Part shown: piece by piece, positions 9,201 to 16,529 of the stretch
Layout of the letters: each line of letters begins with the position of its first letter
Numbering within the stretch: the first letter of the stretch is position 1
Origin: Thalassiosira profunda
Taxonomy: Eukaryota > Bacillariophyta > Thalassiosirophyceae > Thalassiosirales > Thalassiosiraceae
Direction of reading: 5' to 3'
Assembly (NCBI GenBank): GCA_036939355.1
Contig: JALLAP010001063.1
Span: 1-16,800 of the forward strand
Length of the DNA: 16,800 bases
The notes under the pieces: model-generated
The model's database searches: none
Seen by the model: the letters and a program-made list of their open reading frames with translations, nothing else
What the model was told of the DNA's origin: nothing
Made by a program: the position numbers and the translations under genes

Positions 9201-11351
9201 TCGCTGGCCGCTCCACGGCTGGGTGCCGCTGCGCCGGGGGGTTCGCCGTCGGCTGCGTGGGGAGCCCCGTTCCGCGACTCGACGCAGGTTCCGCTCCTAC
9301 GAAACGAGAGACGAGGCAGCATGAGCGACATTCGACAATGGAAGTACGGTACAAACAAAAACGGGCCGCTCACCGGTCTCTGCGTTGCCGGATGCACAAA
9401 CAGATGCGACGAGCTGTTCCCACTGCCGCTTTTGCTGCTCCAATGAAGCGATCTTCTGTTCGCACTGCTGCAGCTGCTCGCGCACGCTCTGGTTTTCGGT
9501 GCGAAGACGCTTCACCTCGCCTTCCTGCTCACCGACGATGTCCCGCAGACGCTTCAGCTCGTTCTCATTCGCCGCACCATCGCCTCCGCCAGTGCCTCCT
9601 TCGCCAGCGTTGCCGAGAGCAGTGGCGCCGGCGGTACGAGGCGATGCAAACAAAGCGGAGGGCACAAGCGCTTCATCTTCGCCGTCTTCACCCGCAGCAC
9701 CGTCCATGGCCTGCAGGGCGTTCCTGTCGGGAGCCGGAGTGTGGCTGTCGCTCGCTTGAGCCTGGGCTCTCAAGACCATCCCTCGATGGAGGAGAGTCAT
9801 AAACTTCTCGTTTTCGGGGATCGATTCTTTGCAGGATTGCCATACGAAGCGGAGGCCGTGATCGGAGCCGAGGCTAGGGTCCATGTCCACCACCAGACCG
9901 ATGTACCTCTGCACCAAGCGCATGACCCTGTTCGCCTGCTCGAGGCCGTGGACAGCCCCCAGGACGTAAAACGCGAGGCGGCCAGCATCGTCTCCAAGCT
10001 CCTCCTCCATCTCCGCCAACTCCTCGCTCTGCTGCTGCTGCATCGACTTAACCGTGCCAAATAGATCGATCACTTGTTGGGCCGTCTCCGCCGCCATCTC
10101 AGCCCGGATCGCCAGGAAGAAGTCATGGGGCGAGGCACCCCGAAATTGGGGCAGCTGCTGGAGCTGTTGCTCGATTGTTGGGGCCCCATCCTCTAGGACC
10201 TGCCGGCCAGTTGCGCGAATATCGGAGAGGCGGACCGGCTGTCGCAGGACATGACTATCGCTCTGCTGCAGCAACTCACTCACGGCGGGAGCGAGGGACA
10301 CGGACCCCACGGAGACGTTCAGCCCCCCCTGCACCGCCTCCTCCACGGCCGGCTGCGTCTCCCTTCCCACGTAGGGGACGATCGCGAGCTCCTCCCCCGG
10401 CGCCACGGGGTCGACGTCGATGTGCCCCCCTCCTCCCGCTCCGGCGTTCCCCCTCCCCTCCGGGACGACGGGGGCCTCGGGCCCCACGGCGAGGTTCATC
10501 CCCCGCTGCACCGCCGGCTGCGCCACGCTCCCCGCGAGGTGGGCGGTGGAGTACTCCCCCTCCTCCTCCGCGTCGTCCGGTGGGATGCACAGCATCGACA
10601 TCAACAGATAATACTGCCTCCCGTCCGGGCCGACGGCGCACCGAACGTCGCCCTCGCACATGGAGCCGGGCAGCATCATCTCTCTCAACACCCCGAGGGC
10701 CACCTTGCACTTCTCCACATTCTTCTCGACCACGTCCTGGACCGCGACCCCGAGCACCGCCTCGGCCTCCCTCCCGAGGCACAGGACCTCCATCGCTGCC
10801 GACGCATCCGTGATGCGCAGAGCAAATCTAAAATCGGGGGTGCCGTCCACCTTCGTCGCGCACAGAGCCTCGAGGGAATTGGCAGACGAAAGATCGCACG
10901 GTGGGATCGTATTCGAGACCTCAAACATCAGCTTGAACCTCGCAGGAGGAGCTGCTTTGGCGAGGCAGTCCTTGATGTTGCGGGCATAATCCCCCCTCCC
11001 CTCCTCCGAGACCGGGACGTGAACGCCCGCGCCTCCGCGACCCTCCCCCTCCACGTCGGCGACGTCCATGGCGTCTCCCCTCCCCGCGACGTCGGGGGCA
11101 TCAACATTTCCACGTCCTCCTCCTCCCTCAGCGTCGCCATCGACGGGATCTCCTCCCTGGGCGCCATGACCACGGCCTGCGTCGCCCTCCTGCGCCGCCC
11201 CCTCCTGCTGCTGCCCCGGACGGACCGCGCCGATCTGGACGCGTCCCAGGAGTCGGCGGGCATTTTCGATCAATTCCACCACGGCATCTCCCTGCTGCTG
11301 GACGAGGCGGCGGGCATCGTCTATCAATCGATCCCACTGCACCATTATCAT
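6252..11351 (-). CDS. Four-exon gene: ~1,625-aa protein of unknown function with OB-fold-like region
   Basis: Exons on the minus strand: 11351-9374, 9296-8238, 8160-7699 and 7630-6252. All three introns (77, 77 and 68 nt) are phase 1, with donors GTGAGC, GTGAGT and GTGAGT. The start is the first ATG after an in-frame TGA; a second ATG lies two codons later. Visible parts: a helical N-terminus; a Gly/Asp-rich linker; residues about 170-255 (FALRITDASAAMEVLCLG, then AEAVLG, then RQYYLLMSMLCI), resembling the OB folds of single-stranded-DNA-binding proteins of the POT1/RPA type; Gln/Glu-rich helices; a coiled coil (about 596-646); a Pro/Ala tandem repeat (VEAPANDPAQRPA); a beta-rich stretch around RVLIVQHPFTGPRYIVGRV that could be Tudor- or SH3-like; Ala/Glu/Asn repeats; and a long C-terminus with a basic helix (RYEKKNARRNARNAEKSAKK). 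The OB assignment is tentative. No catalytic motif was recognised. Confidence 0.68.
8479..8547 (-). repeat. Degenerate 15-bp coding repeat (Glu-Ala-Asn-Glu-Ala)
   Basis: Plus-strand blocks of the type GCCTCGGCCTCGTTC recur with small changes. On the minus strand they encode a run of EAEANEA-like units in the second exon of the large unknown gene. This looks like a low-complexity acidic linker that expanded by slippage. Confidence 0.7.
9081..9158 (-). repeat. Perfect 39-bp tandem repeat encoding a 13-residue Pro/Ala unit
   Basis: Bases 9081-9119 are repeated exactly at 9120-9158, and diverged related units extend on both sides (about 8955-9230). On the minus strand each unit encodes a VEAPANDPAQRPA-like peptide. 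The exact identity points to recent duplication or ongoing homogenisation. Confidence 0.85.
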
Positions 11352-11662
11352 TTTTGCTCTGTCCAATGACTGGACAGCGCGCTGTCAACAACTCGCTCTA
11401 AAATAATCTAGCGGCGCGGGAAAAAAAATCACCTGGCGCTCCTCTCCCCGGGTCGGCCGCGACGCCGACGGTGCGGGGGAGGGACGGGCGACGGGGTGTG
11501 GCCGCCGCCGCGCTGGGGAGATTGGGGCTGCCCCTGTCGGTGGTCCGGATTTTCTTTTTGCTTTGGCTTTTTTGATCGGCCGCCCGGAAAAAAGCCACAA
11601 GGCCAAGTGGCGGAAAAAGAGCCATCTCACTTTTCACGCTCCACCCCCCACCCCCGCCCTAA
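11352..11662. promoter_or_regulatory. Divergent promoter region between the large unknown gene and the membrane-protein gene
   Basis: This 311-bp gap separates two oppositely transcribed genes. It holds a perfect 14-bp palindrome (GACAGCGCGCTGTC, 11373-11386), about 22 bases upstream of the large gene's start. It also holds GGCGCGGGAAAA at 11413-11424, which on the minus strand reads TTTTCCCGCGCC, a close match to the E2F/DP consensus. No TATA box is obvious. A minus-strand ORF here could splice in frame into the large gene (GTGATT donor at 11432, acceptor at 11382) but has no ATG, so it is more likely 5' untranslated sequence. Confidence 0.45.
11373..11386. promoter_or_regulatory. 14-bp perfect palindrome
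   Basis: GACAGCGCGCTGTC equals its own reverse complement. Next to it, at 11360-11374, the sequence GTCCAATGACTGGAC has inverted arms GTCCA/TGGAC. Together they form a compact symmetric block at the 5' end of the large unknown gene. It could be a dimeric factor site; the function is unknown. Confidence 0.4.
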
Positions 11663-12724
11663 ATGTCGAGCGGCCTCATGCGGCGGATAAGCATCCCACG
11701 ACGTTCGGCCCGACTCCTACCTATCCGGCGTGACCGGGAGGAGCGACTGGTGACCCGATGGAATGATTCCCTCTCCCGCCGACCGCAGGAAGCTGTGGCG
11801 TGCTTTCTCTCGGCGCAATCGACCACGTGGCTGCTCTTCTACTCCCTCCTCTCCTCCGCCTCGTCGATCTCCCTCCCGCCCGAGCTCGCCGCGGGATGGA
11901 TGATCGCCCGCCTCACCAAGAAGTTCAGGCAGCCGGCCAACGCCCTCCTCGCGGCGGGGACGGTGGCGGCGTGTCCCTCCCTCAAAGAAATGAAGGTGAC
12001 GCCGCTGGTCACGGGCTTCGCCGCCGACGCCCAGGCGCGAGAACAGTTGATCGCGGCCCGACAACGACTCGAGGACGCGGTGCCGGGAGCGAGGGGGGCA
12101 ATGGACGCCGCGGCGCGGGGCGCGGCGTGGCTCGAGGGTCCCGTGGACAAGTACGGATTGGCCTTCTACCTCTCCGGAAAGGTCACGTCGCTCTCGACCA
12201 TGTGGGCGTCAGCCTATCTGATACGGCAAGGGTTCGACCTTCAAAGTATATTGAGTGGGTGGGGATTGGGCGCGGGCGTCGGGACGGCGGTGGGAACGAT
12301 CGCGGGAGCGGCGACGTGCAATGCCTTCTTGACGCCGCTGCATTTCGCCGCGGTCGTGGGAGGGGTGAACGGGATGGAAGGTATGGCCGTGGCGTTCCGG
12401 AGGGCGGCGCCCGAGGGAGTTTTGGAGGAGCTATGGGAGAAGAGAAGAATGGCAGAGGAGAGGAGGAGAAATCGTGTAGAAGGACACGATGATGTGGCGT
12501 CGAGAGATCGAGAGGAGACGGGAGAACAGAACGAGGACGAGCCAGAGGAAGAGGAGACGGCCGAGGAATTCTTCGAAGATCGATTCATCGATGTTGCCAA
12601 GATTGTTCTGCTGATGTACAGCTTGGCAATAAGCATGTACGCGCTGGAGCTCATGAAGGAGACGGCCACGAGCGAAGAGGATGGCGATGATGAGAGCACG
12701 GAGACGAATGAGATCAATGGATAG
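11663..12724 (+). CDS. Membrane protein, weak FAM210/DUF1279-like, 353 aa
   Basis: A single open frame with no intron seen. The N-terminus MSSGLMRRISIPRRSARLLP is rich in Arg and Ser and lacks acidic residues, like a mitochondrial presequence. A first hydrophobic region (about 47-77) is followed by a helical middle. The block DKYGLAFYLSGKVTSLSTMW and the Gly/Ala-rich segment after it (about 165-240) resemble the KYG... two-helix block of FAM210/DUF1279 proteins, which sit in mitochondrial or plastid membranes. An acidic Glu/Asp-rich stretch (about 285-308) precedes a last membrane segment (IDVAKIVLLMYSLAISMYAL, about 311-330). The family call rests on general resemblance only. The acidic tail and extra C-terminal membrane helix are not typical of FAM210. 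The gene is divergent from the large unknown gene. Confidence 0.6.
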   Translation: MSSGLMRRISIPRRSARLLPIRRDREERLVTRWNDSLSRRPQEAVACFLSAQSTTWLLFYSLLSSASSISLPPELAAGWMIARLTKKFRQPANALLAAGTVAACPSLKEMKVTPLVTGFAADAQAREQLIAARQRLEDAVPGARGAMDAAARGAAWLEGPVDKYGLAFYLSGKVTSLSTMWASAYLIRQGFDLQSILSGWGLGAGVGTAVGTIAGAATCNAFLTPLHFAAVVGGVNGMEGMAVAFRRAAPEGVLEELWEKRRMAEERRRNRVEGHDDVASRDREETGEQNEDEPEEEETAEEFFEDRFIDVAKIVLLMYSLAISMYALELMKETATSEEDGDDESTETNEING

Positions 12725-13514
12725 GGATCGGTCGAAGCAGGCAACGCTGTGATTCAGTCACTTCTGCGCAGGAAGAGCGGCAAACAGAGGAGGTCGAGAG
12801 CTCCAGCGTGATGCAATTGCAGGTGTCGCAACCACGGCCCAACAAACGCGTACGGAAATTGGTGGCACAAGGAGGGTCTTCTCGGCCCTTCGGAGCAAAG
12901 GACACCTGCCCGCCGGCCGAGTCTCGTCAAAAGGGGAGCTTCCAAAAGAGCAGGGGCTGCCCCGTGCGGCATACGCCCAAAAAGAATCTTTAGAGGAGGC
13001 CTCCCAATGGTGGCATCATCGTCGCCCGCCGAAACGGAAACGGAGGAGTAGTCGCGAGAGCGCTCAATTTTGCCCCAAAGCGGCAATACAGGAAAACTAA
13101 AGCTTCCAATCCCTCGCTGCAACCCTCAATGCATGTACTCATATTAGCATTCCAAGCGCCTCGGCGCGAGCTGCGCTTTCCAGCGAATGTCTCTCCGGCC
13201 TCTGAAAGGGGATCGGTGTCTTGCACTTCGACTTCAGTGTCTTGCACTTCGACTTCTTTTCACGCGTTTTTTTTTCGGTCAGCGGTCAGCCACAAAAAGC
13301 GAGCCGCCCAGACGCCAGCCGCAATAGCGAGGACGCCGCCGCCGGACCAACGCCACCGATCCTTCGTCCCTATCCGCCGCGCGGGCGCCCCCTCTCATCC
13401 TCTTTGGCCCCCATTTGCAAACCGCGCCTCCTCTCCAGCCGCGCTGCGTGTCCAAGCACAGGAGGAACACGCGTGCGCTGGTTGATGTTGATGGGCGCTG
13501 CAAAAATCCGAGCG
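12725..13514. other. 790-bp region without a convincing gene
   Basis: Lies between the membrane-protein gene and the SET gene. The minus strand has a 122-codon ORF (13122-12754) and the plus strand a shorter one (to 12993). Neither shows a domain or convincing composition, and they overlap. The right part carries a 21-bp tandem repeat (13216-13257), a run of nine or more T near 13265, and C/G-rich sequence leading into the SET gene start. It probably holds the 3' end of one transcript and the promoter of the next. Confidence 0.4.
13216..13257. repeat. 21-bp tandem repeat upstream of the SET gene
   Basis: GTGTCTTGCACTTCGACTTC occurs twice in a row (units 13216-13236 and 13237-13257, 20 of 21 bases identical), about 260-300 bases upstream of the likely start codon. 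It may be a duplicated promoter site or simple slippage. Confidence 0.75.
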
Positions 13515-15081
13515 ATGGAGCCGATGAGGATGCGAACGACGGGGGCGACGCTGCTGGCCCTCGCCTGCATCGGCGCAAAAGCGGCCGCCTTTGCCTCATC
13601 CCGCGCGAGCGGCGTCCGGCGGGGATTGCAACCGCATCGTTCGTTAGTGATGGCACCGCTGTACTCCTCCTCGGCTCTGGGGTACGTCCGGGCCATCGAC
13701 ATCGAGGAGACCGCCTATCGAGATATCCCGAGCTTCGAGGAGTGGGCATACAATTGCGGCATCCAGCGGGCGGAAGGATTTGCCCTCGCGGACGACGGCT
13801 ACGGGGACATTTACGCGACGACGACCGTCGATATGCCGGCCGGAACGCCAGTCTTGTGCGTCCCCGAATCTCTCATATTGTCGAGCAGCAAGGCCATGGC
13901 GGAATTGCGGACGCGCGACATGGACCAGGCCGAGAAGATTTTGTACAGCGTCAACGCCGAGTCGGAGCTCCGGCAATACTATCTCATGATTCAACTGTTG
14001 GTCGAATACGAGAAGGGGGAACAGTCTCCGTGGTTCCCGTGGCTCAATTCGTGAGTGTGATGTGCTGCAGATATTCGTGTCTTTCCCAGCTGCCCATGGA
14101 ATGTAATTCTCATCTTATATCACTGCCCTGGGATGATCGCAGATTGCCGCGTTATTACACCAATGCTGCAAGCATGACACCCTTCTGTTGTCTGTGCCTT
14201 CCCGGTAAGTCGGGAACATATCTTATGTCAATCATATCATATGTCAATATCTCAACTCACTCACTCCCTCGGTAATAATCTCCACAGGACTGATGCGAAA
14301 ATTGGCGGTGAAAGAACGGGGAACGATGGACAAACTGTCCGTGAGCTCCATCAAACTAATACCCTTCTTGAACGACGATACGAAATACGACGTGGACTTG
14401 TGCAATTGGATCTATCAAATCGTGGCAACGCGTGCTTTCGAGGCTCCCGACGGCGACCTTAAAATTGTGCCAATGGGGGATATGCTCAACCACGGTGGAG
14501 ATTACACGGAGATCGAGCCATCGTACGACGAGGAGGGCAATTACTATGCCTACACGACGTACGACGTGCCGGCCAATTCCCCACTGAGAATCAGTTACGG
14601 CGACCCGACAAATCCCTCGTTTTTGTTCGCTCGCTACGGGTTTTTGGACGAGAACGCACCGGCGACGTTCTGCAAACTGATCCCGGAACACATCAACAAA
14701 GACATGGAAGAGCTGGGGTACAGCCAGAGCCGGATGCTCTTTTACAAAAACGGAGAAGTGTCGGAAGAAGTTTGGGACATCTTGCTTTATCAACATCTGA
14801 GCTCGTCGAACATTCGGGACAAGCGTGCGTTGATGGAAGCGCACCGGCAGGGGGATTACGCGACGAAGCAGCAACTGCACGAGACGTACTATGGGGAAAC
14901 GTCGCGGCTGTTGCTGGAGCACATCGAAGGCTTCATTGCGCAGCTGGACAAGCTGAGCACAAAGGCGGAGGATCGCCAACGAAATTTGGACGATCACCCT
15001 CGGCTGCCCATCATCTTGTCTCACAACGCGTTGGTTAGGACTATCTTTCTTACGGTGCGGAATCGATATTTTGGCTACTGA
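13515..15081 (+). CDS. Plastid-targeted SET-domain lysine methyltransferase (Rubisco LSMT/SETD3-like), about 460 aa
   Basis: Exons 13515-14050, 14143-14204 and 14288-15081; the frame is kept. Several in-frame ATGs are possible (13485, 13491, 13515, 13524, 13530); I prefer 13515-13530 because the hydrophobic signal segment ATLLALACIGAKAAAFAS follows directly. The AAAFAS end resembles the ASAFAP motif of complex-plastid targeting. The SET core is visible: GYGDIYATTTVDMPAGTPVLCVP near the N-terminus, SLPRYYTNAASM across the first splice, MGDMLNHGG (the NH motif) and YGDPTNPSFLFARYGF (the tyrosine-containing C-terminal motif). The LSMT class uses S-adenosylmethionine to methylate lysines, for example in the Rubisco large subunit or fructose-bisphosphate aldolase of plants. 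The substrate here is unknown. The helical C-terminus (EVWDILLYQHL onward) fits the substrate-binding domain of this class. Confidence 0.85.
14051..14142 (+). other. SET gene intron 1 (92 nt)
   Basis: Donor GTGAGT, acceptor ATCGCAG. Joining it restores TCA-TTG-CCG, giving WLN-SLPRYY as expected for this family. The stretch CATCTTATATCAC near 14111-14123 faintly resembles the introner core found in intron 2. Confidence 0.85.
14205..14287 (+). mobile_element. Introner-like intron, copy 1 (SET gene intron 2, 83 nt)
   Basis: GT-AG intron in phase 1. It aligns over its whole length with LHC intron 3 (16265-16351). Shared exact blocks include ATCTTATGTC, TATCATATGTCAAT, TCACTCACTCCCTCG and AATCTCCACAGGACT. 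Internally it holds two adjacent 16-nt units (14217-14232 and 14233-14248) differing at one base. Similarity of this kind between introns of unrelated genes is the definition of an introner element; known pelagophyte and Micromonas introners are non-autonomous, transposon-like. Confidence 0.75.
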
Positions 15082-15456
15082 GTGAGATGCAAAGGGATGC
15101 AATGATATCAGATCGGAGCGTTCAATACTCGAACTGCCGTAGAATGTTAATTGGGTTCTTTTGCATTGATTTGCAATGCACTGTTGTTCACAGCTCGAAC
15201 CTGCCTGCTCCAACCAATCGATCGAGGAAGATCGCATCTGGATTTGTTGCTCTTGTCGCACCCTTTGTCCTTCCTCAAAGTTGCAACACGTTGGCTCGAA
15301 AAGGTATCCTTGTGTATGATTCCTACGTGCGTAGGACGTCTAGCGACAAAATCTTCCTCTTTTGCGCTTCAACAAAGGACGCCGACCAACCTCCAACCTC
15401 TCGCTGCGCGCAAGCACAAAGGTCTCACATTTTCCTTCTCCTAACCTCTCCCAACC
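15082..15456 (+). promoter_or_regulatory. Promoter and 5' leader region of the LHC gene
   Basis: This 375-bp gap follows the SET stop codon. CCTACGTGCGTAGG at 15322-15335 is an inverted repeat (CCTACG/CGTAGG) around an ACGT core, about 122 bases upstream of the LHC ATG. The last 40 bases before the ATG are C/T-rich (CCTTCTCCTAACCTCTCCC), a typical leader here. No TATA box is clear. An ACGT core could bind a bZIP factor, as in many light-responsive promoters; this is inference. Confidence 0.45.
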
Positions 15457-16407
15457 ATGAAGTCGTCTGCCCTCGTCGCCACCCTCGTCGGCTCCGCCGC
15501 CGCCTTCGCTCCGGTCCAGCACGGAAAGGTCGCGTCGACCGCGCTCAAAGCCTTCGAAAGCGAGCTCGGTGCCCAGGTGAGAATGCAGAGTTAGTGGTAG
15601 AGAAACGCGTGTTCGTTTCGAACGCAACATCACAACACGACGCCCTGCATCTATCTAACAACAACAGCAATCACACGTTTCTTCACACACACATACCAAA
15701 GGCGCCGCTCGGCTTCTTCGATCCCCTCGGGATGCTCGACGACGCCGACCAAGAGCGCTTCGACCGCCTCCGCTATGTGGAGGTGAAGCACGGCCGGATC
15801 GCGCAGCTCGCCTTCCTCGGCCAGATCTGGACCCGCAACGGAAACCACCTCGACGGACCCATCGACAATGCCGGCGACGCGTTCGGCTCGTACCCCAACG
15901 GGGCGGCCGCGATCTTTGGCGATCAGGCCATCCCGACCTTTGGCGTGCTGCAGGTACGTACGCGCATTCGTTGGCGATGTGGAGATGTTGTGACACGCAA
16001 TAGCTTTGCAATGTATGAGTATGATTTTTATGCTCGGACGCCTCTAACGTTCTCCTGCCATTCCTTTTGCCTTGTAGATCATCATCTTCATCGGTGTGTT
16101 GGAGACGTGCGTCATGACCGACTGGACCGAGAAGGCGGAATTCCCCGGCGACCTGCGCAACGGCACGTTCCAGGGCGCGTGGGACCAGTGGGACGACAAG
16201 ACCAAGCTGGCCAAGCGGGCGGTGGAGTTGAACAACGGCCGCGCGGCGATGATGGGAATCCTCGGCAAGTTGGAGAGCACATCTTATGTCTGTTTATCAT
16301 ATGTCAATGTCATAACTCATCACTCACTCCCTCGATAATTAATCTCCACAGGACTTATGGTCCACGAGCAGCTCGGGAGCGACATGCCGATTGTCGGTCA
16401 GCTGTAA
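15457..16407 (+). CDS. Chlorophyll a/c-binding light-harvesting protein (FCP/LHC), 204 aa, four exons
   Basis: Exons 15457-15576, 15702-15953, 16078-16264 and 16352-16407; all joins keep the frame and give 204 residues, normal for this family. It is an antenna protein of the thylakoid membrane, binding chlorophyll a/c and fucoxanthin-type carotenoid and passing energy to the photosystems. The leader MKSSALVATLVGSAAAFAPV is a signal peptide with the A-F-A-P plastid motif. The mature part starts near APLGFFDPLGML. Helix 1 has RYVEVKHGRIAQLAFLG with the E and H-G-R chlorophyll and salt-bridge residues; helix 2 has IIIFIGVLE; helix 3 has VELNNGRAAMMGILG followed by LMVHEQLG. Intron 3 interrupts helix 3 exactly at GILG/LMVHE. 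A glutamine in helix 1 (GRIAQLA) stands where M is common. Subfamily (Lhcf, Lhcr or Lhcx) cannot be fixed from sequence by eye; Lhcf-like is likely. Confidence 0.93.
15577..15701 (+). other. LHC intron 1 (125 nt)
   Basis: Donor GTGAGA, acceptor CCAAAG, phase 0. It separates the targeting leader from the mature antenna protein. The 3' part is A/C-rich with a CACACACA run. Confidence 0.85.
15954..16077 (+). other. LHC intron 2 (124 nt)
   Basis: Donor GTACGT, acceptor CTTGTAG with a good pyrimidine tract, phase 0. It lies between helix 1 and helix 2 (GVLQ/IIIFIG). It shows no similarity to the introner pair. Confidence 0.9.
16265..16351 (+). mobile_element. Introner-like intron, copy 2 (LHC intron 3, 87 nt, GC-AG)
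   Basis: The donor reads G/GCAAGT, so this is a GC-AG intron; the acceptor is CTCCACAG. Splicing restores GGA-CTT-ATG and the conserved GILGLMVHE of helix 3, which fixes the borders. It aligns end to end with SET intron 2, including TCACTCACTCCCTCG and AATCTCCACAGGACT. It is in the same phase (1) and orientation relative to its gene. Confidence 0.78.
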
Positions 16408-16529
16408 ATGGATTTCATAGCTGAAGAGAATTGTAGGGCCGGAGTCTCACGATATGCACTTCATAGGTGAAGTAGAGCGCTGATGTTTATTAAATGCTCC
16501 TTTTCCGAAGACGGTTGCTTTTTGCGGTG
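16408..16529. terminator. Convergent 3' region between the LHC and LRR genes
   Basis: This 122-bp gap between two converging genes contains a small hairpin (ACTTCA TAGG TGAAGT, around 16458-16473) and an A/T-rich TTTATTAAATG near 16486-16496. These may serve 3' end formation for either gene. No canonical AATAAA was seen. Confidence 0.3.

Noticed and set aside
8960..9230. Possible CRISPR-like array from regularly repeated units
   Set aside because: Units are directly adjacent without unique spacers and are in frame in a coding exon; it is a protein-coding minisatellite.
9741..11369. Long plus-strand ORFs opposite the large unknown gene
   Set aside because: The minus-strand frame has the ATG, consistent splice junctions, coiled coil and repeats. 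The plus frames are rich in Arg/Pro/His, as expected of antisense reading.
11385..11630. Extra first coding exon of the large unknown gene
   Set aside because: A GTGATT/ACAG pair would keep the frame, but the upstream ORF has no ATG and the intron would be only 51 nt. Kept as 5' untranslated sequence.
12754..13122. 122-codon minus-strand ORF between the membrane-protein and SET genes
   Set aside because: No domain, no splice support, and competing plus-strand frames are equally protein-like. Not enough to call a gene.
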